NCBI GenBank assembly: GCA_902800495.1
Contig: CADCET010000028.1
Coordinates: 37,723 to 93,680 of the forward strand
DNA from: an uncultured Prevotellaceae bacterium
Lineage (GTDB): Bacteria > Bacteroidota > Bacteroidia > Bacteroidales > Bacteroidaceae
DNA length: 55,958 nt
Direction: 5' to 3'
Shown here: positions 33,902 to 40,872 of the stretch, one piece after another
Layout: every line of letters starts with the position of its first letter
How positions within the stretch are numbered: position 1 is the stretch's first letter
Translations under genes and position numbers: made by a program
Notes under the pieces: model-generated
Database searches by the model: none
Seen by the model: the letters and a program-made list of their open reading frames with translations, nothing else
Told to the model about the DNA's origin: nothing

Positions 33902-33942
33902 ACGTTTTCACAACTCGTAAAACGTTAAATTTCAGCGTTTTA
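33902..33942 (+). terminator. Alternative hairpins after the recombinase
   Basis: ACGTTTT (33902-33908) can pair with AAAACGT (33919-33925), or TAAAACG (33918-33924) with CGTTTTA (33936-33942). The two folds exclude each other. The second is followed by AAATTAAG rather than a T run, so terminator function is only possible. Confidence 0.4.
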
Positions 33943-34003
33943 AATTAAGTTAAGCAACATCCATTTTGTTTTAGTTATTCAGAGTTATTCAGAAGAATCT
34001 CCC

Positions 34004-34011
34004 TAACTTTG
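34004..34011 (+). promoter_or_regulatory. Probable -7 element for the 241-aa membrane protein
   Basis: TAACTTTG, 29 nt before the start at 34041. No good -33 TTTG at the proper distance. Confidence 0.5.
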
Positions 34012-34040
34012 TAGTCCAAATCATAGAAAACAATACGATT

Positions 34041-34766
34041 ATGGCAATAAAGTTTAGGGAGATTCTATTTACTATGTTCTGCGCGGCATCCGCTGCCATG
34101 CTGCTTATCTTCATACCATTGGCCATCCTCCTTTCGCCATCGGCAGGATATGCGTCATTAGGATATCATCCTTATCTCTTCCAGTTACTTCTATACGGTC
34201 TTTTTATCCCGACAGTCCTGGCAACGGCAGGATATGGCCTGGTCAAGTTCTTACGGAAGCAAAGCAAGAAACGCCTCCAATCAAGACTGCAAGGCCATAG
34301 GCCAACTGATGAACAGATTGCCTTGTATGAAACCATCCGCAAGCAGCACCAGACTGAGAAAGAAGATATGGACAAAGCCATGCTGTCAGCCATCCGACAG
34401 TATATTGAGATCACATTAAGTCCGTATATGAAGGATGTTTCCATTACCATATTATATAATAATGTGTATCTCTGGTATCATAACAAGAAAGCATCCCTTA
34501 CTCCTGTCTGTACCGACGGGAGCCTTTCCACACTTGATTTACGCCACTTTGTCTGGAACATTGGGGAGCGTTGCGGATGGAAGGGCGAACATAGAGCCAG
34601 ATTCATCAAACAGAGTTTCCCTTCCGAGTTAAAGGATGTCGAGGTAGAGACCATTCGGAGGAACATGCGCCAGAAAGGAACCTGCAAGATTGATATAGAT
34701 GTTCCTGAGAAAGGCAGCTTTGCCTTTCACTACCCCACAAAGTTAAACACCTTGGCCCAACTATAA
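34041..34766 (+). CDS. Two-helix membrane protein of unknown function
   Basis: Protein of 241 aa that I do not recognise. Two membrane helices are clear at about 10-32 (MFCAASAAMLLIFIPLAILL) and 45-68 (FQLLLYGLFIPTVLATAGYG), followed by a basic stretch (KFLRKQSKKRLQSRLQGHR) that puts the long C-terminal part in the cytosol. That part has an N-terminal charged helix (ETIRKQHQTEKEDMDKAML) and a mixed domain ending FAFHYPTKLNTLAQL. It follows the recombinase and precedes an excisionase-like gene, so it belongs to the element. It has its own -7 element. No motif suggests a function; a surface-exclusion or regulatory role would be a guess. Confidence 0.65.
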   Translation: MAIKFREILFTMFCAASAAMLLIFIPLAILLSPSAGYASLGYHPYLFQLLLYGLFIPTVLATAGYGLVKFLRKQSKKRLQSRLQGHRPTDEQIALYETIRKQHQTEKEDMDKAMLSAIRQYIEITLSPYMKDVSITILYNNVYLWYHNKKASLTPVCTDGSLSTLDLRHFVWNIGERCGWKGEHRARFIKQSFPSELKDVEVETIRRNMRQKGTCKIDIDVPEKGSFAFHYPTKLNTLAQL

Positions 34767-34806
34767 TAATTACCTGATGATTATCTGAAAATTACTCCAG
34801 TAAGTC

Positions 34807-34837
34807 TTTGTCAGCATTGAATCAGTTTATTACTTTG
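34807..34837 (+). promoter_or_regulatory. Promoter of the first single-module excisionase-like gene
   Basis: TTTG at 34807-34810, 19-nt spacer, TTACTTTG at 34830-34837 (one mismatch to TAnnTTTG). Confidence 0.6.
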
Positions 34838-34862
34838 CACCATCATTCAAACATTTAGAATA

Positions 34863-35240
34863 ATGGCATACGAAGAATTGACATTTAACGAACTGCCGTC
34901 CGCAGTGACCCTTCTTCTCCAGAAAGTAGATGGTTTAGAGCATCTGTTACACCAGTTGCAAGGAGATCTCACCCAAAAGAAAAAATCTGAGGAGAACGGC
35001 CATATCCCCATGTCCCTCACAGAAGCCTGTGCGTTCCTGAAGATGAAACGCTCGACGATGTATTATCATCTGGAGAACGGAAACATACCGGCCACACGCA
35101 AGGGAAAGAACTATATCCTGTTCAAGGATGAGCTGGTAAGATGGGCTGAGTCAGGCAGAACCAACGATGTTCCAATGACTATAAGTGAAAGAGAGGAAGT
35201 CATTTCAAATGGCATAAGAAGACATAAGTTTGTCCGTTAA
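34863..35240 (+). CDS. Excisionase-like helix-turn-helix protein
   Basis: Small DNA-binding protein of 125 aa. After a helical N-terminus (LPSAVTLLLQKVDGLEHLLHQLQ, given in part) it has an HTH_17/excisionase-type module at about 50-100: MSLTEACAFLKMKRSTMYYH, LENGNIPATRKGKNYILFKDELVRWAES (shown as landmarks NIPATRKGKNY and LFKDELVRW). Such proteins in Bacteroidetes ICEs act as recombination directionality factors or regulators of the excision operon. The N-terminal coiled-coil plus C-terminal module design is repeated in the proteins at 36262 and 48202, so the element has three paralogues of it. Own promoter at 34807-34837. Confidence 0.8.
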   Translation: MAYEELTFNELPSAVTLLLQKVDGLEHLLHQLQGDLTQKKKSEENGHIPMSLTEACAFLKMKRSTMYYHLENGNIPATRKGKNYILFKDELVRWAESGRTNDVPMTISEREEVISNGIRRHKFVR

Positions 35241-35287
35241 TAAGGAGTTTAAACGCATGAAAGAAGGCATAAAGATGATTCTTTGTA

Positions 35288-35325
35288 CTTGTGCAGATAG
35301 ACTGCACAAGATGCTTCTATCTTTG
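35288..35325 (+). promoter_or_regulatory. Perfect palindrome next to a -7 element
   Basis: CTTGTGCAG (35288-35296) and CTGCACAAG (35302-35310) form a perfect 9-bp inverted repeat with a 5-nt centre, 7 nt before TATCTTTG (35318-35325). The arrangement is that of an operator overlapping the spacer of a promoter for the gene at 35572. The gap 35241-35571 also has a 7-bp palindrome at 35390-35406 and a weak terminator-like GCCTC/GAGGC pair at 35432-35449. Confidence 0.55.
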
Positions 35326-35571
35326 CACTACCAATTGGAAATTACAGCAAACTTGATTGCAAGTAAAGTCATACCCATAACCCACCATGAATACCTGGCA
35401 GGTATTAAAGTGTGGATTTTATCAATGAGTGGCCTCACTGAAAAGAGGCTTATTGTTTAATTTTTAACTTCACAAAATGATGAAACGGAAAGTAAATTTC
35501 TCCGTGCTCTCTCTTTTTGTGTATTCGTTGCGAAAACCAACGCAAACATCAGTTCATGGAAGCAGCATACC

Positions 35572-36129
35572 ATGAACATCAACAGCATGTTTGACCTGCT
35601 AGCAAACAGGAAGGATCTTGTACTGAAGTATTTCAGTCAAGATGGCCTGACAAGACAAGAGTTCAGAGAGCTGCATCAGGAGTTCAACACGACTGAAGCC
35701 ATAGCTGAAGAGTCTAATGACTATGGCGCGGCAGACTATGTTCCTACTTCTTTGTCTTGCTTCAACGATATTCAATTGAGTCTCATTGCTGATATGGTCA
35801 ATGAGGCTCATTTGTTTGTTGGCGACGTGTCGATGGAGGATATGGAATTGTTCTTTTCCTGTTCTCTTGACCGGCCATTACAGGTCAGCAACAACGGCCT
35901 TGCAGCCCTGTTCCTGGACTGTCTCAGGTCAGAGCATCTTATTTCCCACAACTGGCAGAAGCTTATTGCGGACTATCAGCTGCTGTGTTCCTACAAGACG
36001 ATGAAAGTCCTGAAGCGTACTGACATCAGTTCAAGTCTCAGTGAGTACAGGAACCGTCATCCGCAAACACAGAAAGCATTTGCAAACTTTGCAAGAAAAC
36101 TGAAGAGTATGAAAGAAAAAGAAGAGTAA
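35572..36129 (+). CDS. Element protein of unknown function, 185 aa
   Basis: I do not recognise this protein. It is soluble, with no signal peptide or membrane segment, and predicted largely helical: MNINSMFDLLANRKDLVLKY, a negatively charged middle (EAIAEESNDYGAAD, VGDVSMEDMELFFSC) and a basic C-terminal end (AFANFARKLKSMKEKEE). It lies between two excisionase-like genes, 246 nt after the palindrome-flanked -7 element, so a long leader or a second promoter is likely. The start at 35572 follows an earlier in-frame region without a credible start. Conserved neighbours in related elements would be needed to suggest a role. Confidence 0.6.
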   Translation: MNINSMFDLLANRKDLVLKYFSQDGLTRQEFRELHQEFNTTEAIAEESNDYGAADYVPTSLSCFNDIQLSLIADMVNEAHLFVGDVSMEDMELFFSCSLDRPLQVSNNGLAALFLDCLRSEHLISHNWQKLIADYQLLCSYKTMKVLKRTDISSSLSEYRNRHPQTQKAFANFARKLKSMKEKEE

Positions 36130-36172
36130 AGATACTCATACTGATAATGAGAAGTATCAAGGTCGTTATCAC

Positions 36173-36233
36173 TTGATTATTGTAAGGAAGGGCTACCTTT
36201 GCCGCCGAATCGTTTCAGTTTCGGGGGTAGCCC
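36173..36233 (+). promoter_or_regulatory. Promoter overlapping a long-range inverted repeat
   Basis: TTG at 36173-36175, an 18-nt spacer and TACCTTTG at 36194-36201 form a possible promoter. GGGCTACC (36190-36197), which overlaps the -7 element, is complementary to GGTAGCCC (36226-36233). The second arm would be transcribed, the first mostly not, so the repeat is more likely an operator or the terminator of the previous gene. Confidence 0.45.
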
Positions 36234-36261
36234 CTCTATATTATATAATAAGGTATAGACA

Positions 36262-36645
36262 ATGAAGAATAAGATTGATTACGAGATCCTGAACAAACGA
36301 GTCGAGTATCTGATTGAAAAGCTCGACTCCTTAGAGGATTTTGTTAATTTCGACCCGGCAGACTTCCTGAAGAGGTTGACCAAGGTGGAAGCCATGCTCT
36401 TTACGAGTAAGGAAATGCTTACCTCAGAGGAAGCCTGTTACTATCTGGGAATATCAATGAGTCAGCTTTATAAGATGACCAGCGCACACACCATTCCCCA
36501 CTATAAGCCAAGAGGAAAGCAGGTCTATTTCTGCAAGAAGGAGCTTGACGAATGGATGAAGAATGACCCTGTGGTGACCATTCAGGATGCACTTAAACAG
36601 TCCTCCTTATATTTTCAACTAAAAAAAGAACAGCGTAATGGGTAA
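36262..36645 (+). CDS. Excisionase-like helix-turn-helix protein
   Basis: DNA-binding protein of 127 aa. The N-terminal third is a helix with heptads (NKRVEYLIEKLDSLEDFVN), then an excisionase-type module: LTSEEACYYLGISMSQLYKM, then TIPHYKPRGKQVYFCKKELD and EWMKND. It is a close structural paralogue of the proteins at 34863 and 48202. First gene of a tightly coupled group: its stop overlaps the start of a 50-aa gene by 8 nt, which overlaps the RepA-like ATPase gene. In related mobilizable elements a helix-turn-helix gene often precedes the replication/mobilization genes, consistent with control of copy number or transfer. Confidence 0.8.
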   Translation: MKNKIDYEILNKRVEYLIEKLDSLEDFVNFDPADFLKRLTKVEAMLFTSKEMLTSEEACYYLGISMSQLYKMTSAHTIPHYKPRGKQVYFCKKELDEWMKNDPVVTIQDALKQSSLYFQLKKEQRNG

Positions 36646-36790
36646 GTCAAAGACCAGGAAGAGCAGTGTCAGTGGCTACATGCTTACTGACGCTCAGTTG
36701 ACAGAACTTATAGAGAAATCCACGGTCAAGGCTACAGAAAAGCCTGGCCAGTCCAAAAATAGCAGTAACGGAAATGGGAAAAGACAATAA
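36638..36790 (+). CDS. Small basic protein, 50 aa, in a translational-coupling chain
   Basis: Frame of 50 codons starting at ATG 36638 and ending at TAA 36788-36790. The sequence is MGKSKTRKSSVSGYMLTDAQ, then LTELIEKSTVKATEKPGQSK and a polar tail NSSNGNGKRQ. It overlaps the preceding helix-turn-helix gene by 8 nt and the following ATPase gene by 17 nt. The overlap at both ends, and a protein-like composition with one amphipathic helix, suggest it is real, perhaps an accessory to the replication ATPase. I do not recognise it. Confidence 0.5.
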   Translation: MGKSKTRKSSVSGYMLTDAQLTELIEKSTVKATEKPGQSKNSSNGNGKRQ

Positions 36791-37913
36791 CAGGAAGAAG
36801 CAGAAGGTCGTCAAGGAGGAATCCTTGGAGATCGGAATGCTCTTCAAAAGCGAGTTCACAGATGAACAGTTAGAGAGATACTTCAATAAAGGGACCATAC
36901 ATCCGTCAGAGAAGCCGGAAATGCCACCCCAGGTCTTATGGGTTGGTGACTGTACCATTGCCACCTTTGGCAACTTCAGCGCATCGACGGGTAAAGCGAA
37001 GAGCAAGAAGACCTTTAACGTATCGGCCATGGTAGCGGCAGCCATCAAGAACGGAACTGTCCTGAACTATAAGGCTACCATGCCGGAAGGGAAAAGGAAG
37101 ATTTTCTACTTTGACACCGAACAGAGCCGATATCACTGTCACAAGGTTCTCGGGAGAATCCTGAAACTGTCAGGCCAGCCGATAGACATAGACAGCGACA
37201 TGATTACTTTTGTCGGTCTGCGAGAATACACGCCAAGCCTCCGTCTCAGCCTTATCGACTATGCCCTGCGTAAGAGCTCCGGCTACGGTCTTGTCATCAT
37301 TGACGGTCTTCGTGATCTCATGTATGACATCAACAATGCCAAGGAAGCGACGGATGTCATTACCATGCTCATGGCTTGGACGAGCCTGTACAATCTGCAT
37401 ATCCATTGTGTCCTGCACCTGAACAAGAACGACAACAACACCAGAGGACACATCGGTACTGAGCTGGAAAACAAGGCTGAGACCGTCCTTGTCATCAGCA
37501 AGAACAAGCAGACTCCAGATATCAGTGAGGTCAGGCCAATGCACATGAGAGACAAAGAGTTCTCTTCCTTTGCTTTTCATATCGATGAGAACGCTATGCC
37601 TGTACTGGAAGACGGCTATCATGTGACCGTTGTAAAGAAGAAAGAAGAACCGCTTACCTCACTGCCAGACGAGACACACAAGGAAATACTTGAAAAGCTC
37701 TTCGAAGAGAAACAGCCGACTTCTTATAAGGAACTGGTGGCAGAAATGGGCGACTACTATGCTGCTGCCGGATATAAGAGAGGTGTTAACGGCGTGAAGA
37801 ACCTCCTCCAGATACTCACAAACAAGAATATCATCACCCGTTCCCAGAACGGATATGACTTTCATCCCGACTACCTAAACCATGTCTTCCACAATGACGA
37901 GGACGAAGTTTAA
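36774..37913 (+). CDS. RepA-like RecA-fold ATPase
   Basis: AAA_25-type ATPase of 379 aa, resembling the RepA/DnaB-like hexameric replicative helicases of mobile elements. The P-loop region is FGNFSASTGKAKSKKTFNVS (residues about 63-82). After it come KIFYFDTEQSRYHCHKVLGR, the Walker B strand GYGLVIIDGLRDLMYDIN, and the sensor region IHCVLHLNKNDNNTRGHIGT. The C-terminal 90 residues (EEKQPTSYKELVAEMGDYY ... VKNLLQILTNKNIITRSQNG) look like a winged helix for DNA binding. It is translated in a chain with the two genes before it and is followed after 56 nt by a primase, so a small replication module for the excised circle is likely. Confidence 0.8.
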   Translation: MGKDNNRKKQKVVKEESLEIGMLFKSEFTDEQLERYFNKGTIHPSEKPEMPPQVLWVGDCTIATFGNFSASTGKAKSKKTFNVSAMVAAAIKNGTVLNYKATMPEGKRKIFYFDTEQSRYHCHKVLGRILKLSGQPIDIDSDMITFVGLREYTPSLRLSLIDYALRKSSGYGLVIIDGLRDLMYDINNAKEATDVITMLMAWTSLYNLHIHCVLHLNKNDNNTRGHIGTELENKAETVLVISKNKQTPDISEVRPMHMRDKEFSSFAFHIDENAMPVLEDGYHVTVVKKKEEPLTSLPDETHKEILEKLFEEKQPTSYKELVAEMGDYYAAAGYKRGVNGVKNLLQILTNKNIITRSQNGYDFHPDYLNHVFHNDEDEV

Positions 37914-37969
37914 CAGGTTTAAGGTTTAACGGGTATATATATAATAAACTCCAATATATATAATAAGGT

Positions 37970-38902
37970 ATGAACATCGAGGAGATAAAAACAATAAGTC
38001 TTGTTGACTTCCTTTCCCATCACTCCTATAAGTGTACCAGAAGCTACAGGAAGAGATATTGGTATCTCTCACCCCTCCATGAGGAAAAAGAGGCATCCTT
38101 CAAGGTTGATCTTGACTGTAACATGTGGTATGACTTTGCCGAAGGGAAAGGAGGAAACATCATCAACCTTGCCCAAAGGCTCTATCCCAACCTGACTCCG
38201 CACGAGATTCTTAGGATGCTGGAGCAAGAGGCCCAGAACTACAGCTATTCATACATCAAAGACCTGTCGGCAGTCCCACAGTCCGATGGCAACTGGCAGC
38301 CAAGAGAAAAACAGCAAGACCAGGAGCATGGTACAGCGGTCAGTTCCGTCACGGGACTCAGCCATTACAACCTGCTTAACTACATTTCGAGCAGAGGTAT
38401 TGATGTCGAGATCGCCAAGAAATACTGTCAGCAGGTGAACTATAACGTCAACGGAAAGAACTATTATGCCATTGCCTTCTACAACACAGAGAAAGGTATG
38501 GAGGCGAGGAACAAGTATTGCAAAAGGTGTATCGGTGTCAAGACATACTCTGCAATCCTGATGGATCCACCCCGTCATTCCCAGCGTTGCTGCGTCTTTG
38601 AGGGATTCTTCGATTTCCTCTCCTACGCCATGTTCAGACAGCTGCAGAACTTTGGCATATGTATCGAGACGGAATGTGACTATATAGTACTGAATTCCGT
38701 CAGCAACCTGCATAAAGTCATCCCCTACCTCAATTACTACAGGTATATCCATTGCTATCTTGACAATGACAAGGCCGGAAAGAAGGCTACTCATACCATT
38801 GTGCTGAACTATCCTGAGAAAGCGACAGACGAATCCTTCAGGTATGAGAAGTACAAGGATTTGAACGATGCACTGACGGGAAAGGCCATAGAACCACATT
38901 AG
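37970..38902 (+). CDS. CHC2/Toprim-type DNA primase
   Basis: Primase of 310 aa. The N-terminus (IEEIKTISLVDFLSHHSYKC, then RYWYLSPLHEEKEASFKVDL) is the shortened CHC2-like region, in which the zinc ligands are mostly lost. WYDFAEGKGGNIINLAQRLY is typical of TraP/RepB'-like primases of Bacteroidetes elements. The C-terminal Toprim fold is visible as RCCVFEGFFDFLSYAMF (with the catalytic Glu), VLNSVSNLHKVIPYL and HCYLDNDKAGKKATHTI (the DxD-like acidic pair). It would start replication on single-stranded transfer DNA. Preceded by the RepA-like ATPase and followed by a terminator at 38933. Confidence 0.82.
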   Translation: MNIEEIKTISLVDFLSHHSYKCTRSYRKRYWYLSPLHEEKEASFKVDLDCNMWYDFAEGKGGNIINLAQRLYPNLTPHEILRMLEQEAQNYSYSYIKDLSAVPQSDGNWQPREKQQDQEHGTAVSSVTGLSHYNLLNYISSRGIDVEIAKKYCQQVNYNVNGKNYYAIAFYNTEKGMEARNKYCKRCIGVKTYSAILMDPPRHSQRCCVFEGFFDFLSYAMFRQLQNFGICIETECDYIVLNSVSNLHKVIPYLNYYRYIHCYLDNDKAGKKATHTIVLNYPEKATDESFRYEKYKDLNDALTGKAIEPH

Positions 38903-38932
38903 AACTGAATCTGCCAGATAAAGTGCCAGATG

Positions 38933-38970
38933 AAAAGGAAGTCCACAGACACAGGGGCTTCCTTTTCTTG
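38933..38970 (+). terminator. Intrinsic terminator after the primase
   Basis: AAAAGGAAG (38933-38941) pairs with CTTCCTTTT (38958-38966), followed by CTTG. It separates the replication genes from the conjugation operon. The rest of the gap to 39187 shows no gene. Confidence 0.65.
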
Positions 38971-39187
38971 TATATGCCTGTGTCTCAGCTTATAGTATGA
39001 AAAACAATCCATAATTATACTCATCGGATAACGTGTGTTAAGAATCGGCTCCAAATTATCTGTTTTTTTCTTCGGATGCCCTGTTTCCTATTCCTTTGCG
39101 CTCAGCAAATCTGCTACCCGGATATGGTTTTCGGGCTACAGACAGAAGAAGAAACAAAGTATAAACATTAAAAGTTCCAGATAAACT

Positions 39188-39658
39188 ATGAGTCCATTTG
39201 CAATATTTGCGACTGTGTTGACTGTAGCGTATGTCATCTACTACGCTTTCATTATCACAAAAGACCTGTATGGTTTCAAGGATCAGCCCAAGAATGACGC
39301 TGAGACCTTTGACGTAAGTAACCTGGCCGATGAAGACGGCCCGATTGAAGTCAGCGAACATCCTGATGATTTCTCGTCAAGGGATGATGAAAATTACACG
39401 GAAGTCCTTTCCGATGACGGCCTTCATATCTACGAGCCGAACGGACATGCCCAGGAGCAAGAGGAAGTTCCGGTTGAGGAAAAGAAAGAAAAGCTGACCA
39501 GTGAACAGCTCAACCAGGAGCATACAGAGGAACTGGAGGATATTGATGTTGAAAGCAGCTTCTCTTTGGACTCCAATGAGTTCAAGGACTACCTTAATCA
39601 GAAGCACATCGACAACAAACGCAAAATCACGAAAGAACATGTCATCGATAATCTGTAG
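39188..39658 (+). CDS. Single-span acidic membrane protein, start of the transfer operon
   Basis: Protein of 156 aa with one membrane helix at the N-terminus (MSPFAIFATVLTVAYVIYYA) and a long, strongly acidic cytosolic tail (DDFSSRDDENYTEVLSDDG, EEVPVEEKKEKLTSEQ, HTEELEDIDVESSF). Proteins of this layout stand just ahead of the DUF4134 genes in Bacteroidetes conjugative elements, where their exact role is not known; docking of a cytosolic factor to the channel is a guess. The gene is the first of a row of same-strand genes with short gaps up to 47682, so it probably opens the transfer operon. Confidence 0.65.
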   Translation: MSPFAIFATVLTVAYVIYYAFIITKDLYGFKDQPKNDAETFDVSNLADEDGPIEVSEHPDDFSSRDDENYTEVLSDDGLHIYEPNGHAQEQEEVPVEEKKEKLTSEQLNQEHTEELEDIDVESSFSLDSNEFKDYLNQKHIDNKRKITKEHVIDNL

Positions 39659-39674
39659 AACTGTCAATACAGGA

Positions 39675-39995
39675 ATGAAGTCCGTGCTGCTTGGCATCCT
39701 GCTCCTCACGCCGATGATTGCAGCTGCAAAATGTGGCGGGGTTGATTACAGCTGGGGAGCGGATGCCCTTGCAACGGCACATGACTACACCGTGACCATG
39801 ATGCTCTATGTCCTGTATCTGGTCTATGCCATCGCATCCATCGTGGCCATTATCGGTGCCCTGCAGATCTATTTCAAGATGACAACTGGAGAAGGAGATG
39901 TGACGAAATCCATTATGATGCTCATTGGAGCCATCATCTTCATCATTGGTGCAAGCATTGTCTTCCCGGCCTTCTTCGGATATCACATAGCTTAG
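39675..39995 (+). CDS. DUF4134 conjugation protein, first copy (TraE-like)
   Basis: Membrane protein of 106 aa of the DUF4134/TraE group found in Bacteroidetes conjugation machines, where it corresponds to the small VirB2-like component. It has a signal peptide (MKSVLLGILLLTPMIAAAKC), a short periplasmic part with GVDYSWGADALATAHDY, and two membrane helices (MMLYVLYLVYAIASIVAIIG and SIMMLIGAIIFIIGASIVF) flanking the GEGDVTKSI loop. The start is set at the ATG at 39675, 16 nt after the previous stop; a longer frame overlaps the previous gene. A second DUF4134 gene follows. Confidence 0.8.
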   Translation: MKSVLLGILLLTPMIAAAKCGGVDYSWGADALATAHDYTVTMMLYVLYLVYAIASIVAIIGALQIYFKMTTGEGDVTKSIMMLIGAIIFIIGASIVFPAFFGYHIA

Positions 39996-40050
39996 AAATC
40001 TCAAATGCGCAGAAGAGAATATAGTGAGTATTTAACAAAAAAGTAAAACA

Positions 40051-40413
40051 ATGAAGAAAATCAAGAATTTAGCAAAAAGTATTTTCAACTCCCAGAGACT
40101 GAAGTCTTTGGCTATCATGCTCGTCTGCGGCACTGCCGTAGCATTCGCCCAGAATGCAGCTGGCGACTACACCGCTGGTACTACAGCCCTTTCCACTGTC
40201 ACAGAGGAAATCGCCAAGTACGTACCCTATGTCGTTAAGCTCTGCTACGCCATTGCCGGTGTGGTTGCAGTGGTCGGTGCCATCTCTGTGTACATCGCCA
40301 TGAACAACGAGGAGCAGGATGTCAAGAAGAAGATTATGATGGTCGTAGGTGCCTGTATCTTCCTTGTGGCTGCTGCCCAGGCTCTGCCTTTGTTCTTCGG
40401 TGTTACGAACTAA
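40051..40413 (+). CDS. DUF4134 conjugation protein, second copy (TraE-like)
   Basis: Membrane protein of 120 aa, a paralogue of the preceding gene. The signal peptide region is LKSLAIMLVCGTAVAFAQNA; then two helices (VVKLCYAIAGVVAVVGAISV and KIMMVVGACIFLVAAAQALP) around the loop AMNNEEQDVKKK. The pattern of two consecutive DUF4134 genes, then DUF4133, then the VirB4 ATPase is standard in one class of Bacteroidetes elements. It probably forms the pilin-like or inner-membrane ring part of the secretion channel. Expression with its neighbours is expected from the 55-nt and 28-nt gaps. Confidence 0.85.
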   Translation: MKKIKNLAKSIFNSQRLKSLAIMLVCGTAVAFAQNAAGDYTAGTTALSTVTEEIAKYVPYVVKLCYAIAGVVAVVGAISVYIAMNNEEQDVKKKIMMVVGACIFLVAAAQALPLFFGVTN

Positions 40414-40441
40414 TTGGTCTAGGAATCTCAGATAAGGCTAT

Positions 40442-40744
40442 ATGGCAAATACACCTGATGATACCAGCTACGTTGATTACCCTCTGTTCAAGGGGCTTCA
40501 GAAACCCCTTGAATTCATGGGTATTCAGGGACGCTACATATACTGGGCTGCAGCAGCGGTCGGTGGAGCCATTATCGGTTTCATCATCGCCTACTGTCTG
40601 ATCGGTTTCGTGGCAGGTCTAATTGTCCTGAGTGTATCGCTCTGTACTGGTGCAGCCCTTGTCTTCTTCAAGCAGAAAAAGGGATTGCATACCAAGAAGG
40701 AAGACCATGGTGTCTTTATCTTTGCCTATTCAAGAAGAATGTAA
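40442..40744 (+). CDS. DUF4133 conjugation protein (TraF-like, VirB3 analogue)
   Basis: Membrane protein of 100 aa of the DUF4133/TraF family, the VirB3 counterpart in Bacteroidetes conjugation systems. The conserved N-terminal signature YPLFKGLQKPLEFMGIQGRY is present, followed by two membrane helices (YWAAAAVGGAIIGFIIAYCL and AGLIVLSVSLCTGAALVFF) and a basic C-terminal tail. VirB3 proteins associate with the VirB4 ATPase at the inner membrane, and the next gene is that ATPase. Confidence 0.87.
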   Translation: MANTPDDTSYVDYPLFKGLQKPLEFMGIQGRYIYWAAAAVGGAIIGFIIAYCLIGFVAGLIVLSVSLCTGAALVFFKQKKGLHTKKEDHGVFIFAYSRRM

Positions 40745-40798
40745 TATCAGTATTTCGACAACAATGAGCAAGTGTGTTGAACATAATTGAGTAACGTG

Positions 40799-40839
40799 GG
40801 TAGGCTCATCTTCGCATAAGGGTGGGCCTACCTTAATTT
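40799..40839 (+). terminator. Possible internal terminator before traG
   Basis: GGTAGGC (40799-40805) and GCCTACC (40826-40832) with a 20-nt loop, followed by TTAATTT. It lies mid-operon between the DUF4133 and traG genes and may act as a partial terminator or processing site. Confidence 0.45.
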
Positions 40840-40872
40840 CAAAGAATCTTTTCAAGCAGATCATTCAAAACA

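Noticed and set aside
35230-35460. Possible 76-aa gene after the first single-module excisionase-like gene
   Set aside because: It spans the palindrome, a promoter -7 element and two further inverted repeats, overlaps the previous stop and has no protein-like pattern. Non-coding regulatory DNA explains it better.
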